Part shown: positions 28,232 to 38,742 of the stretch, in pieces
Position numbering within the stretch: position 1 is the first letter of the stretch
Layout of the letters: each line of letters opens with the position of its first letter
DNA from: Bacillota bacterium
Lineage (GTDB): Bacteria; Bacillota; Desulfitobacteriia; Desulfitobacteriales; Desulfitobacteriaceae
Direction of reading: 5' to 3'
DNA: 55,698 nt
NCBI GenBank assembly: GCA_021811425.1
Contig: JAJZPA010000002.1
Location: 1 to 55,698, forward strand
Notes under the pieces: model-generated
The model's database searches: none
What the model was told of the DNA's origin: nothing
Seen by the model: only the letters and a program-made list of their open reading frames with translations
Made by a program: the position numbers and the translations under genes

Positions 28232-29146
28232 CTATAGCTTGCCCACTGGGTAACTAATTCCCTCTCGCATCATTCCATCTAACACCTGTGTTTCTGAGAA
28301 GGTCTGCCCCAGCCCGTCCAAGTCATCCGTGAGCGCAATGAAGGTGTAGCGATCCGCTGTCAGTTCCTCGACAATCCGAATCACGGGAGTTTCTCTGTGC
28401 ACAGTCAACCAGTGACTCGGCATTAGCCCTTTACGCATGAGTTCCTCTTTCTTCTGGGTGAGTTGGCGTAAAAATGTGACCCGAGCGGAGGCAATTTCCT
28501 TCCCTCCGGCAAGCCAAAAGAACCCGGCCAGGATGATTAAAAATAATGTACCCTCCTGTAAACCATTTTTCAGCCAGGTGGTGAGGGCAAAAACGATGAG
28601 AGCGATTCCCAGCCACCTTCCCGCCCAGGCCAATCCTTTTGTCACCCGGACGAAACCAAACACTCCGGAAAACAGTGCCCGTACCACCCGGCCCCCGTCA
28701 AGCGGGAGCACCGGAATCAGATTGAATGCCGCCAACCAAAAATTATAACGTACAAAGTCTTCCGAGAAGCTTCCGTTCCAGAACCCCTGCCAACGCAATC
28801 CCTCCGCCAGAAATAAAAGCACCACATTAAATAAGGGGCCTGCCAAAGCCATTAAACTCTCCTCAACTTTGCGTCCTTCAAAGAGACCATCGCAGTATGC
28901 CACCCCTCCCAAGGGAAAGATCTCAAGGCCCGTCACCTTGAATCCGTAAGCCTTCGCAGCCAAAAGATGAACGAGTTCATGCCCCATCACCAGGGTAAAG
29001 ACGAGAATGGCCTGGGCACCCAAACCCAGGACCGCATAAATCCCCAGGACCACCAGAAATGCGGGGTGTACCCGTAGACTGATCCCCGCAATCTTCCCAA
29101 GCTGCACGTTTGACCCCCCCGTATCCCCCTCTGTCCTCAGCGACAC
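28232..29146 (-). CDS. spoIVFB: SpoIVFB-like M50 site-2 protease
   Basis: VMGHELVHLLAAK (HExxH), FNLIPVLPLDGGRV. Confidence 0.88.
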   Translation of the reverse strand: MSLRTEGDTGGSNVQLGKIAGISLRVHPAFLVVLGIYAVLGLGAQAILVFTLVMGHELVHLLAAKAYGFKVTGLEIFPLGGVAYCDGLFEGRKVEESLMALAGPLFNVVLLFLAEGLRWQGFWNGSFSEDFVRYNFWLAAFNLIPVLPLDGGRVVRALFSGVFGFVRVTKGLAWAGRWLGIALIVFALTTWLKNGLQEGTLFLIILAGFFWLAGGKEIASARVTFLRQLTQKKEELMRKGLMPSHWLTVHRETPVIRIVEELTADRYTFIALTDDLDGLGQTFSETQVLDGMMREGISYPVGKL

Positions 29147-29243
29147 AGTGCCCCTATCAATACTGTGCTTTAGCCCACGTATGCTTCAGTCGATGCTGTG
29201 CTCGCATCGTCGCTCTGCTTCAAAAATTCGCTACAATCCGTTC

Positions 29244-30020
29244 TTAAGGGTTTTTGCCTGTTTTTGTGGGCGGGATTAGGTATGGCAGGGGATTTAGCGG
29301 CTTATCGTTTTTACGCAGTTCAAAATGGAGCCACGGCTGTTTCAATGGTGCTGAAAGCCCGACGGTTCCCACAATCTCCCCCTGCTCCACTTTCTGCCCT
29401 TTGCCAATTGGCACGTCACCTAAGTTTCCGAGCACTGCACTCCAGCCGTCCCCGAAATCGAGCTTGATGAAATTCCCCATCTGGGGATCAACCCCTGTTG
29501 CTACGACGATTCCCCGGAACGGCGAAACCACCGGTGTCCCCAAGGTACTTCCCACATCAATTCCCTGGTGTACCGTGCCCTTACCGTCATTCGCTACTTG
29601 ACCAAATCCGGCCACCACCGGACCAGACAGGGGCGGCTGAAACCTTCCCTGCATTTTTGCATCGACCGGTAAGCTTTCGCCGGTTACTCCGCCCAATCCC
29701 ATAGCCCCTTTCGCCATCGTGGTCAAAGCCGGATAGTAATCCCCGCTCATCATCGCGGTCTGATAAAAGCGATGTATCCCTTGTGACAGGACATCCCCCC
29801 CTGTTGAACTCGCAAAAACCGTTAAGAAAACAAGGGCCGCCATTACGGTTTTCCTCTGCCCACTCGACCATTGATTAAGGAAACTCCCCCACCCCTGCTT
29901 CATCTGAGTGCCGGCACGCTTTAATTTCCACGGTGGGTTCATGTCTCCCTCACGCCCGTGGCCCACTTCCTGGACCGCCTTCTCCCATTCCCAGTCATCC
30001 CAGCGCTCATACGGGTTCAT
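29244..30020 (-). CDS. SpoIVFA-like M23 peptidase-family protein
   Basis: C-terminal VHQGIDVGSTLGTPVVSPFRGIVVATG...LHFELRKNDKPLNPLPYL; adjacent to SpoIVFB. Confidence 0.85.
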   Translation of the reverse strand: MNPYERWDDWEWEKAVQEVGHGREGDMNPPWKLKRAGTQMKQGWGSFLNQWSSGQRKTVMAALVFLTVFASSTGGDVLSQGIHRFYQTAMMSGDYYPALTTMAKGAMGLGGVTGESLPVDAKMQGRFQPPLSGPVVAGFGQVANDGKGTVHQGIDVGSTLGTPVVSPFRGIVVATGVDPQMGNFIKLDFGDGWSAVLGNLGDVPIGKGQKVEQGEIVGTVGLSAPLKQPWLHFELRKNDKPLNPLPYLIPPTKTGKNP

Positions 30021-30090
30021 ATCCGCTCCCTCACTTCACCCAAAACTCAATAAGGCTCGTACATCCCGATAAAAATCTATGAGGGAGGAC

Positions 30091-30120
30091 AAAAAAAAAG
30101 AACCCCGAAATCGAGGTTCC
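30091..30120 (-). terminator. Terminator downstream of rodA
   Basis: Minus: ggaacctcgatttcggggttctttttttt. Confidence 0.85.
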
Positions 30121-31251
30121 CTAAAACATCAACCTTCGTCGCCTCAAATTCACACTCAGCAAAAGCCCAACGGCGAGCATATTCGACCACATGGTGCTCC
30201 CTCCATAACTGATCAGAGGTAGCGGGATCCCCGTTACCGGCATAATCCCTGAAGTCATCCCCACATTGACCAGGATATGAAACGTAAACATCGCCACAAT
30301 GCCTGAAGCAATAAGCATGCCGAAGAGATCCCTCGACTTGCTGGCAATGCTAATCGCCCGCACGATAAAGATCAAGAAAAGAAACAGTAGCGTAACCGCT
30401 CCGATAAAACCGAACTCCTCACCAATCACCGAAAAAATAAAGTCCGTATGATGCTCAGGCAGGAAATTAAACCGCCCCTGTGTCCCCATACGATATCCTT
30501 TTCCCCAAAGACCGCCTGACCCAATCGCCCACATGGACTGAATAATATGCCAGCCATCCCCCGCTAAATCCGATGCCGGATCCATAAAGATCGTTAAGCG
30601 TTTCAACTGATAATCTTTCATGGGCAAAGGCACACCGTGCGCAAAATGCAGCCAGAGAGCCACGCCGACGATCGCCGCTCCAGCCAAGAGAAGGAGTGTA
30701 AATTTCCAGGGATTCGCTCCGGCAACATACATCATCCCGATCAGGATCGCAACCAAAACCATAGCTGTTCCTAAGTCCGGCTGCAAAAAGATAAGCAGCA
30801 TGGGTACGGCAACAAACAGGATGGGTGGGATAAAATCACGGAAGCGATTCAGCTGTCCCTGCCGATTCGCTAAAAAATCGGCCAGCGTTACGATGATCAG
30901 GATCTTAGCGAATTCAGAAGGTTGAATAGCAAAACCGGAGGTCACCGGAATCCAGCGCTGCGCCCCTTTGGCCGATGACCCGACAAAGAACACGGCGATA
31001 AGGAGCAACAGATTGATTCCGTAGAGCAACCAGCTCATTTTCCTCAGCTTTTGGTAATCAAACAAGGCCACCACGCCCAGCAACGCTAAGCCACTCAAAA
31101 TCCACCTAGCTTGCAGTTCAACATAATGATAAGGATTGACCTTATCCACATTAAGAGAAGCCGTGCTCAAAATGAGCAAGCTTGCTCCCAATAACAATAA
31201 GAAAAACAGGATGAATAGAAAATCTAAGTTCCTCAGCATTCGCTTGTCCAA
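30121..31251 (-). CDS. rodA: RodA/FtsW-family SEDS protein
   Basis: GNLMAVGLLLSVNL-like end, GEEFGFIGA, PSEFAKI motifs. Confidence 0.95.
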   Translation of the reverse strand: MDKRMLRNLDFLFILFFLLLLGASLLILSTASLNVDKVNPYHYVELQARWILSGLALLGVVALFDYQKLRKMSWLLYGINLLLLIAVFFVGSSAKGAQRWIPVTSGFAIQPSEFAKILIIVTLADFLANRQGQLNRFRDFIPPILFVAVPMLLIFLQPDLGTAMVLVAILIGMMYVAGANPWKFTLLLLAGAAIVGVALWLHFAHGVPLPMKDYQLKRLTIFMDPASDLAGDGWHIIQSMWAIGSGGLWGKGYRMGTQGRFNFLPEHHTDFIFSVIGEEFGFIGAVTLLFLFLIFIVRAISIASKSRDLFGMLIASGIVAMFTFHILVNVGMTSGIMPVTGIPLPLISYGGSTMWSNMLAVGLLLSVNLRRRRLMF

Positions 31252-31309
31252 TGCGCCTTACCTCCTGAATGCTTGTACGCTCAGATTATTATATCACATC
31301 GTGAAAAAT

Positions 31310-31336
31310 AAGCAGGAACATAAGTTGTTCCTGCTT
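31310..31336 (-). terminator. Terminator downstream of minE
   Basis: Minus: AAGCAGGAACaacttatGTTCCTGCTTATTTTT. Confidence 0.85.
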
Positions 31337-31353
31337 GATATTTTATCCACCAT

Positions 31354-31638
31354 CTATCCTTTGGTACTATAATCCCTTTTCATCTTCATCACAGGAATAT
31401 TCGCCACGAGTGCGACTTCCCGATCGTCCTGACTTAAGTTAACCTCCATGGAGTCTTCATCAATATCCATATAATTAGAGATCACCTTGATCAGATCTTC
31501 TTTAAGCTTGTTGAGCATTTGCGGTGAAATGCTCGCCCGATCATGCACGAGAACAAGGCGTAAGCGCTCTTTCGCAATATTTTTACTTGAGGTGCTCTCC
31601 TTGCCCAGCATCCGGTTAACAAACTCTAATAAGGACAT
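31354..31638 (-). CDS. minE: Cell division topological specificity factor MinE
   Basis: KERLRLVLVHDRASISPQMLNKLKEDLIKVISNY. Confidence 0.95.
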   Translation of the reverse strand: MSLLEFVNRMLGKESTSSKNIAKERLRLVLVHDRASISPQMLNKLKEDLIKVISNYMDIDEDSMEVNLSQDDREVALVANIPVMKMKRDYSTKG

Positions 31639-31661
31639 GTCTTTCCCTCCTCAACGAGCAT

Positions 31662-32456
31662 TTACCGAAGGCCGACGAGTTTCCTCAGCTTGTCCATGAG
31701 TCCTTCAGGCACATCAAGATTCATGAGAGCAACTTGTTCGCCGCGGATTCTGCGAGTTATCCGGCGGTAAGCCTCCCCTGCTTTTGCATTATGATCCATG
31801 ACCGCGGGTTCACCTTTGTTCGTCGAGATGATGATGCTCTCGTCTTCCGGAACCACACCCAGTAGCTCAATTGCCAAAATGTCAAGAATATCTGCCATAT
31901 CCATCATATCCCCGCGCTTAACCATTTGGGGCCGAATACGGTTAATAATCAGCTTCGGATTACTGAGTTCTGCTGCTTCCAAAAGCCCGATAATCCGATC
32001 CGCATCGCGCACGGCACTCATTTCCGGGGTTGTGACCACAACCGCCCGATCCGCACCCGCTATCGCATTCTTAAAGCCTTGTTCAATCCCAGCCGGGCAG
32101 TCGATGATGGCATAATCAAATTCCTGCTTCAGTTCCGCGCTCAGCTCCCGCATCTGCTCCGGAGTGACCGCGTTTTTATCCTTCGTCTGAGCAGCCGGCA
32201 GTAAGAAGAGGTTTTCAAAACGCTTGTCCTTGATTAAGGCTTGGCGGAGCCGACAGTTGCCGCTCGTGACATCCACAATGTCATAAACGATCCGGTTTTC
32301 CAGGCCCATAACCACATCCAAATTGCGCAGCCCGATATCAGTATCTACTAATACGACTTTATGGCCGGCAACAGCAAGCCCTGTACCCAGATTTGCCGAA
32401 GTAGTGGTTTTGCCAACACCACCTTTCCCTGAGGTCACTACGATTACTTCACCCAT
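31662..32456 (-). CDS. minD: Septum site-determining ATPase MinD
   Basis: MGEVIVVTSGKGGVGKTTTSANLG. Confidence 0.97.
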   Translation of the reverse strand: MGEVIVVTSGKGGVGKTTTSANLGTGLAVAGHKVVLVDTDIGLRNLDVVMGLENRIVYDIVDVTSGNCRLRQALIKDKRFENLFLLPAAQTKDKNAVTPEQMRELSAELKQEFDYAIIDCPAGIEQGFKNAIAGADRAVVVTTPEMSAVRDADRIIGLLEAAELSNPKLIINRIRPQMVKRGDMMDMADILDILAIELLGVVPEDESIIISTNKGEPAVMDHNAKAGEAYRRITRRIRGEQVALMNLDVPEGLMDKLRKLVGLR

Positions 32457-32469
32457 AATTACGCCTCCC

Positions 32470-33141
32470 TTATCTTAACGAACCTTTCCACGTCATTCCT
32501 GCCAACCCTTCAACAATGAGCTGACCCTCTTTAACCCGAGCGATTTCTGGCCCCCGCCAGGTGTCCTCTCCGTCAGGAGCGCGGGTTAGCAAATCCGCGA
32601 TTCTCAGTTGAGTCGGAATCAGGTGATAAGCACTGACCGTGGCCAAGCGATTCCCGGACGCCCCCGCATGAGCCACTCCTCGCAAAGCCCCGAGAACCAC
32701 GATATTTCCGGTCGAGATGATTTCCGCCCCCGGATTCACATCGCCCAGAACAACCACATGCCCTTCATACTGCACACTGTTGCCTGAACGCAGCGTACGA
32801 TCAATGAAAAGGCAGTTCCCTTCGGCCATGCTTTCATCGCCTTTTTCCCGCTCAACGTCACTCGGGCGAGTAATTTTTCCGTACACCTCTGCCGCTTTGA
32901 GCCAGCCAGAGAGTTCTAAGTTGTACGACGCCAAGGTGCTGGTCAGAGCCTGGAGTTCCTCGGCATTATACCCCCGCTCCCCCGCGTAGCAACGTACGGT
33001 AGCACCTTGCAAGAACTGGGAAGACTCACCAAGATAGTGTTTCAACTCATCGAGCACGATCTGAAATTCTACGTTGGGATCCAAATAAAGCACGAGTCCG
33101 TCACGGGTTCCTTTAATCGAAAGATGTTCTGTCCGGGTCAA
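32470..33141 (-). CDS. minC: Septum site-determining protein MinC
   Basis: VVLGDVNPGAEIISTGNIVVLGALRGVAHAG; TTG start after GGAGG. Confidence 0.95.
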   Translation of the reverse strand: MTRTEHLSIKGTRDGLVLYLDPNVEFQIVLDELKHYLGESSQFLQGATVRCYAGERGYNAEELQALTSTLASYNLELSGWLKAAEVYGKITRPSDVEREKGDESMAEGNCLFIDRTLRSGNSVQYEGHVVVLGDVNPGAEIISTGNIVVLGALRGVAHAGASGNRLATVSAYHLIPTQLRIADLLTRAPDGEDTWRGPEIARVKEGQLIVEGLAGMTWKGSLR

Positions 33142-33223
33142 TTCCAGTCCTCCAGTGCTTGTCTGTATTCGAACGCTGATGAGATAAATTCTACAGAACG
33201 AGGGGAATTCCCTTTTTCCCAAC

Positions 33224-33255
33224 AAAAAAAACGAGGACGATTTTCCCCGTTTTTT
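33224..33255. terminator. Terminator-like hairpin between mrdA and minC
   Basis: aaaaaaaacgaggacgattttccccgtttttt. Confidence 0.7.
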
Positions 33256-33269
33256 CAACCCCTATTCGC

Positions 33270-35366
33270 TTATTTCCAACCAAAATACTGCATAAAAGCG
33301 GCCTTAGCGACATAGCCGGCCGTATCTCCGCCGTGGCTCCCATATTCTATGACCCCTGCAAAGGCAATCTGCGGATTGTCGTACGGGGCAAAGGCCACAA
33401 ACAGGCCGTTGTAAAGTTCCCCGGAAATCGTATCTTTGGAACCAATTTGGGCGGTTCCCGTCTTACCGCCCCCGCTAAACTCCGGAACATCAGCAAAGAG
33501 AAAAGCGGCTGTTCCTTCTCCAGTCATCACCCTAGACATACCATATTTCACCTGGTTCAAGACATCCGGAGATGCCGAAAGCGTGCTCAAAAGCTTGGGT
33601 TGATTCTGCTTCACGACTTTTCCCGAAACCGGATCAATGATTTTGTCCACAATATAGGGCCGATAATGCTGACCACCATTGACGATCGTTGCTACATAAT
33701 TGGCCAATTGCAGAGGCGTATAGGCATTATACCCTTGTCCAATCGCATTGTTGAAACTGTCATACAAATGCCAATCCACATACTGGCTAAGCATTTGTTT
33801 AAACCAAACCTCAACTTGGTTTTTTTTGCTGTCCTTTTCCTTCTGCAGCTTATCCTTGGTTTTCTGATCCGGAGCCCCAGCGATTTTGACTGCATAATCG
33901 CTGTCAATCGCCGCAAGTTTCTTCTGTCGTTGCTCATCATAATAAGGCTGATAATACGCCTTTTTCCATTCCGGAGAGGGAGCGATGCCCTTGACCTCTC
34001 CCGGCAAATCTACACCAGATAACACGCCGAGCCCCGTTTCATTCGCTAACTGCTTAACCATTTCAGGATCCACGTCGAAAACCCGGCGGCCTAAGACTTG
34101 AAAATAAATATCTGAAGACTTCGCTAACCCGCGGTAAAGGTCGACTTTACCGAAATAGTAACCCCCCCACTCTGGAAAACCCTGAATCTGGGCTGACGCT
34201 GACCCCAGAGAAGCCATAGAATCATCAATATACTCATTGGGCGTGATCACTCCGGCCTTCAAAGCAGCCATCGCGGTGAGCATCTTAAAGGTAGAACCGG
34301 GAGGATAAACCCCGGAGAGAGCCCTGTTCAGTGAAGCCGCAGCTTTCCCCTTAAAATAGCGGTTAGCCGTGTCATCCGAAATGATACCGGTGAGATCATT
34401 CGGATCCATCGCCGGCCGGGAAGCCATGGCTAAAATCTTTCCCGTCTGCACATCAATGACGACGGCGGCTCCCGCCTGGGCCTCAGGGTGTGTCTGCTCG
34501 GCTTTGTGGATCTGATTGTCCAATTCAGTCTCAACCACCTGCTGGAGCTTAGCATCGATCGTCAATTGAATCGTTTTTCCAGGCTCAGGGGCTTGCACTA
34601 TTGTCTCAGCGATAGGACGGGCATTATTATCTACTTCAACCTGTTCTTGCCCTGCCTTGCCGTGGAGCCAGAAATCATAGGATTTCTCAACCCCATCCTT
34701 GCCGACCAAATCTCCTTGCTTATACTCGAGACCCGCTTTTTGCGCCTCAGGATTCTTGTTAAATTCCTTAATTTCAGGGTCGCTGATTTCGCGTACATAG
34801 CCAAGAATCTGCCCAGCCAAGGTGTGCTCTGGGTAGGAACGCACGGGAACGGCCTCGACGCTCACTCCTGGCAGCTCTTCTTGGTGTTCTGCAACCACAG
34901 CTTGAAGTGTTTGCGGGACATTGGGGAGAATCGCCATCGTACGGTAACGTTCCCACTGATGATTCTGAATCATAGCTAAGATGTCTTCGGTGATCAGATC
35001 CACGGATTCCGAGGTGTTCGGCCAATAGGGCTTAACAAACGTGGCTAAGCGCTTGACGACATCCTTCCAACTCGTCTGGCTTGCCTCCTGAAGACCGAGC
35101 CAGTCCAGTGTCAAGGCAAACTCAGGAACACTCGTCACCAATAGTTTCCCTGACCGATCGATGATATCCCCGCGCGTAGGCTGAATCGGAACCGTTTGCA
35201 GCACATTTCCTTTGGCCATCGCCGCATAATAAGCGCCCTTGGCGATCTGCAAGCGCCAAAGATTGAAGCTGAGGATAGTAAACACTACGGTCACCACAAC
35301 CGCTAAACCCCAAAGTCGCCGCACATAGGGTTTGCGCTCTTTCTCTTCGTCGTCCATAGGGAACAC
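33270..35366 (-). CDS. mrdA: Penicillin-binding protein 2
   Basis: GVYPPGSTFKMLTAMAAL (SxxK), SSD, KTGTAQ; in mre operon. Confidence 0.95.
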   Translation of the reverse strand: MFPMDDEEKERKPYVRRLWGLAVVVTVVFTILSFNLWRLQIAKGAYYAAMAKGNVLQTVPIQPTRGDIIDRSGKLLVTSVPEFALTLDWLGLQEASQTSWKDVVKRLATFVKPYWPNTSESVDLITEDILAMIQNHQWERYRTMAILPNVPQTLQAVVAEHQEELPGVSVEAVPVRSYPEHTLAGQILGYVREISDPEIKEFNKNPEAQKAGLEYKQGDLVGKDGVEKSYDFWLHGKAGQEQVEVDNNARPIAETIVQAPEPGKTIQLTIDAKLQQVVETELDNQIHKAEQTHPEAQAGAAVVIDVQTGKILAMASRPAMDPNDLTGIISDDTANRYFKGKAAASLNRALSGVYPPGSTFKMLTAMAALKAGVITPNEYIDDSMASLGSASAQIQGFPEWGGYYFGKVDLYRGLAKSSDIYFQVLGRRVFDVDPEMVKQLANETGLGVLSGVDLPGEVKGIAPSPEWKKAYYQPYYDEQRQKKLAAIDSDYAVKIAGAPDQKTKDKLQKEKDSKKNQVEVWFKQMLSQYVDWHLYDSFNNAIGQGYNAYTPLQLANYVATIVNGGQHYRPYIVDKIIDPVSGKVVKQNQPKLLSTLSASPDVLNQVKYGMSRVMTGEGTAAFLFADVPEFSGGGKTGTAQIGSKDTISGELYNGLFVAFAPYDNPQIAFAGVIEYGSHGGDTAGYVAKAAFMQYFGWK

Positions 35367-35378
35367 CTCCTTAATTCA

Positions 35379-35406
35379 GAAGTCAGAGGCCGGAAGTCAG
35401 AAGCCG
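35379..35406. repeat. 14-bp tandem repeat (2 copies plus partial)
   Basis: gaagtcagaggccg gaagtcagaagccg gaa. Confidence 0.7.
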
Positions 35407-35410
35407 GAAA

Positions 35411-35437
35411 AGACAAGGGGGACGGTTCTTCGTGTCT
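35411..35437. repeat. REP-like hairpin, copy B
   Basis: AGACA-aggggGacggttcttcg-TGTCT. Confidence 0.55.
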
Positions 35438-35573
35438 AAGTGATTCCGTCGACTGAGCCAAGGATGGCGAATTCGGCGGGAACCCCTCCACCCATAACCA
35501 AGCCGAGTAGGTGGTTTAGTCTGCAAGCGCCATGGATGAGCATGGTGCCGTGTGCCATTCCCCTCCCCGAAGC

Positions 35574-36080
35574 TCAGCGTTCATACTTCGGCCTATACCT
35601 CAACCAACCGTGGAGGAAGGAGCGATGGATCCAGGGGTAGGTGACGGGGACGAGCAGGGCGTTGTAGATGGAGACGCCAAGAACGAGGCGGAAGATATCG
35701 GAAGCAGACCAGCTCAGTCCGGCACCCAGGCCGAGGAAGCCAACCATGAGCTGACCGACGGCGGTGACCAGGAAAACGAGAAGCATGGTGAGCGAGAAAT
35801 TTTCTCGGTACCAACGTCCAGCAAGCCAACTCGTCAGAGCCGCGACCAGCGTCAGCGTCACTGAGTACATACCAAGGTAATGACCGAGATAAAAATCCTC
35901 GATGAGCCCTGTTCCCAGGCCCCATAAAATTCCTGTCCACTTCGGCTCATGAAGCGCGACATAAATGATGAAAAGCATGGCAAGATCAGGCTTGATCCCT
36001 GACCAAGCCCAGAGGTGGAAAAGGGTGCCCGGCAGCACTAATGTTAACAGCAAGAGGAATACCAAAATGACATAACGCAT
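35574..36080 (-). CDS. mreD: Rod shape-determining protein MreD
   Basis: Hydrophobic ORF between mreC and mrdA, LVLPGTLFHLWAWSGIKPDLAMLFIIYVAL. Confidence 0.85.
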   Translation of the reverse strand: MRYVILVFLLLLTLVLPGTLFHLWAWSGIKPDLAMLFIIYVALHEPKWTGILWGLGTGLIEDFYLGHYLGMYSVTLTLVAALTSWLAGRWYRENFSLTMLLVFLVTAVGQLMVGFLGLGAGLSWSASDIFRLVLGVSIYNALLVPVTYPWIHRSFLHGWLRYRPKYER

Positions 36081-36090
36081 ATCATTTCAC

Positions 36091-36948
36091 CTACGACATT
36101 TTTACAATATAGACTTCTTCCAGGTTATCAAAATTAACCAACGGTTCGATGTACGCGGTCTTTAATAAGCCGGATTTATCGAGTTGGACTTCCGTGACTT
36201 TGCCCACGGGAATATCTTTCGGATAAACCCCGCCCCAACCCGAAGTAAGCACCAAATCCCCGGCATTGACGTTGTCGTCCCGGCGGAAGAGCATCTGCAG
36301 ATGCCCGCTGGCGGTCAGCCGTGAGCCCCGTTGGTAGGTCCCTTGGACGATGCCGAAGGTGCCTTCTCCAGAACTTCCGCGCACCAAGGCGCTGACCTGA
36401 CCTTCCCCGTCCGTGATCAGCAGCACTTCGCTCGTTTTCGGTGTGACGGCAATAACCTTGCCCACAAGGCCCAAATGAGCTATCACAGGTGCATCGACAC
36501 GAATCCCATCATCGCTTCCCCGGTTAATGGTCAACGTCTGATACCACGCAGTGGGATTACGATTGATAATAGTCGAACCCAGCATCTTGAACTTGTCCAA
36601 GGTTGGGCTGCGAAATACACCCTGATCCAATTCAGCATAGCGCATCCCGGCCAGAACCTGCTGTTTGAGTTTGAGATTGTCTCCTGTCAGCTGATCCACT
36701 TTTCCTTTTAAGGCCGCATTTTCTTTTTGAACGGCGTCAAAGCTCCAGAAGGCTCGTGTATCATCTCTGACCAGCGTTCCAACTTGAAGCAGGGCGTTTT
36801 CCACAGGACTTAAAACCCGCTGCAAAGCACCCCCGACCGGATTCAAAAACTGCCGTCCGAGCCCCGTCAAACGCATGCTTATCAGAATACCTAGCAATAG
36901 AAAGAAGACGAGAACCGCAATTCCCGTCACATTGACTCTTCTCCCCAC
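36091..36948 (-). CDS. mreC: Rod shape-determining protein MreC
   Basis: TIINRNPTAWYQTLTINRGSDDGIRVDAPVIAHLGLVGKV. Confidence 0.93.
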   Translation of the reverse strand: MGRRVNVTGIAVLVFFLLLGILISMRLTGLGRQFLNPVGGALQRVLSPVENALLQVGTLVRDDTRAFWSFDAVQKENAALKGKVDQLTGDNLKLKQQVLAGMRYAELDQGVFRSPTLDKFKMLGSTIINRNPTAWYQTLTINRGSDDGIRVDAPVIAHLGLVGKVIAVTPKTSEVLLITDGEGQVSALVRGSSGEGTFGIVQGTYQRGSRLTASGHLQMLFRRDDNVNAGDLVLTSGWGGVYPKDIPVGKVTEVQLDKSGLLKTAYIEPLVNFDNLEEVYIVKMS

Positions 36949-37009
36949 CGTACTTGCCCCCAGCTCAATTCAATTCTGGCGGAAAAGATCCTGGGTTTCC
37001 CCGCATCTT

Positions 37010-38026
37010 TTAGCTCTTCTGCAGTGCAATAATTTTTCTTAAGATCTCCCGGTCTTCCAACACGCGGCCGGTTCCTAAGGCAACACAGGATAACGGATCC
37101 TCCGCCATATGGACGGGAATGCTCGTTTCATCGGCGATGAGCCTGTCCAGATTGCGCAAAAGCGACCCTCCACCAGCCATCATGATGCCGCGATCCATGA
37201 TGTCGGCGGACAGCTCCGGCGGGGTCTTCTCCAAACAGGATTTTATCGCCTCAATGATCGCCATTACCGGTTCCTGCAAGGCATCCTGAATCTCCTCAGA
37301 TGTCACTTCCACCGTCTTGGGAAGCCCTGTCAAGAGATCCCGACCGCGAACAGAATAAGTAATCCCTTTTTCAGCCATATAGGCGGCCCCTATTTCAGTC
37401 TTAATATTTTCCGCCGTCCGGTAGCCGACCATGAGATTATAGCGGCGCTTGATATGCGCCACAATCGCATCATCCATTTCATCTCCGGCGACCCGAATCG
37501 AACGGCTGGTCACAATCCCGCCGAGGGAAATCACCGCAACCTCCGTGGTTCCGCCACCGATATCCACAATCATATTGCCGGTTGGTTCGCTGACCGGAAG
37601 CCCGGCTCCAATCGCTGCAGCCATCGGTTCTTCCATAATAATGGGGTCTTTCGCTCCAGCAGCCATCGCCGCCTCTTTAACCGCCCGCTCTTCCACAGGG
37701 GTTACCCCGGAAGGGACGCAAATGACCACTCGAGGCCGGGCAAAGGGCGAATCCGAACCAAGGGCCCGAGAAATAAAGTACTTTAACATCTTTTGCGTTA
37801 CATTAAAATCAGAAATCACCCCGTCTTTTAAGGGGCGAATGGCAACAATATGGCTTGGGGTGCGCCCGATCATCTCTTTGGCCTTGTCTCCAACCGCCAG
37901 AGGGGTTTTCTTTTCCATATCCATCGCTACGACCGAAGGTTCTCGCACCACGATCCCTTTGCCACGTACATGAACCAAGGTGTTGGCCGTACCCAGGTCA
38001 ATCCCTAAATCTTTTCCAAAGAACAT
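37010..38026 (-). CDS. mreB: Rod shape-determining protein MreB
   Basis: [30 protein letters not shown]. Confidence 0.98.
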   Translation of the reverse strand: MFFGKDLGIDLGTANTLVHVRGKGIVVREPSVVAMDMEKKTPLAVGDKAKEMIGRTPSHIVAIRPLKDGVISDFNVTQKMLKYFISRALGSDSPFARPRVVICVPSGVTPVEERAVKEAAMAAGAKDPIIMEEPMAAAIGAGLPVSEPTGNMIVDIGGGTTEVAVISLGGIVTSRSIRVAGDEMDDAIVAHIKRRYNLMVGYRTAENIKTEIGAAYMAEKGITYSVRGRDLLTGLPKTVEVTSEEIQDALQEPVMAIIEAIKSCLEKTPPELSADIMDRGIMMAGGGSLLRNLDRLIADETSIPVHMAEDPLSCVALGTGRVLEDREILRKIIALQKS

Positions 38027-38058
38027 TGCTAAAAGACCCCTTCCCTTGCACCAACTAT

Positions 38059-38742
38059 CTATAATATTCCTCGTTCCTTAAGACTTATATACCGATTATC
38101 GCCAATAATAACATGGTCTAGCACTTCAATTCCCAAAATCTGTCCACCCTCAGACAGCCTTCGCGTCACCTCAATATCTTCCTGGCTTGGCGTCGGATCC
38201 CCGCTTGGATGATTGTGCAAAAGAATGATGGCGTTCGAATTACGGCGGATTGCTTCTTTAAAACATTCCCGCGGATGCACTAAGGAAGAGTTAAGCGATC
38301 CCACAGAAATTTGGCTTACCCCTAAAACATGATTTTTTGTGGTCAAACTCATAATGCGAAAATGTTCCCGATCAAGATAGCGCATTTCCTCCATCACCAA
38401 GTGGGCCACATCCTGAGGGGAATTGACCACGGGTCTGGCCGCCGGATCAGCCGACACTAACCGTCGCCCGAGTTCCAGAGCCGCCTTGACCGTCGCTGAC
38501 TTTGCCTGTCCCAAGCCATGCAGCTGAGCAAGATCGTGCACCGTCAAACGGGCAAGACCTGTCAGTCCTCCGGTTTCCGCCAGTAGGCGTTCCGCGACGT
38601 CCAGGACGTTTTCTCCCTTAACGCCGGTTCTGAGGAGGATGGCCAAAATCTCCCGGTTGGACAAGGCCTCCGGGCCGAACTGAAACAGGCGTTCACGGGG
38701 AAACATCTCCTCTGGGAGATCCTTCAATTTCCGGTAATCCAT
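38059..38742 (-). CDS. radC: RadC-family (JAMM/MPN+) protein
   Basis: [17 protein letters not shown]. Confidence 0.95.
   Translation of the reverse strand: MDYRKLKDLPEEMFPRERLFQFGPEALSNREILAILLRTGVKGENVLDVAERLLAETGGLTGLARLTVHDLAQLHGLGQAKSATVKAALELGRRLVSADPAARPVVNSPQDVAHLVMEEMRYLDREHFRIMSLTTKNHVLGVSQISVGSLNSSLVHPRECFKEAIRRNSNAIILLHNHPSGDPTPSQEDIEVTRRLSEGGQILGIEVLDHVIIGDNRYISLKERGIL

Noticed and set aside
33333-34022. 229-aa plus-strand ORF opposite mrdA
   Set aside because: Antisense of intact PBP2; composition looks like reverse-frame artefact.
37109-37786. 225-aa plus-strand ORF opposite mreB
   Set aside because: Antisense of a highly conserved gene; His/Arg-rich shadow frame.
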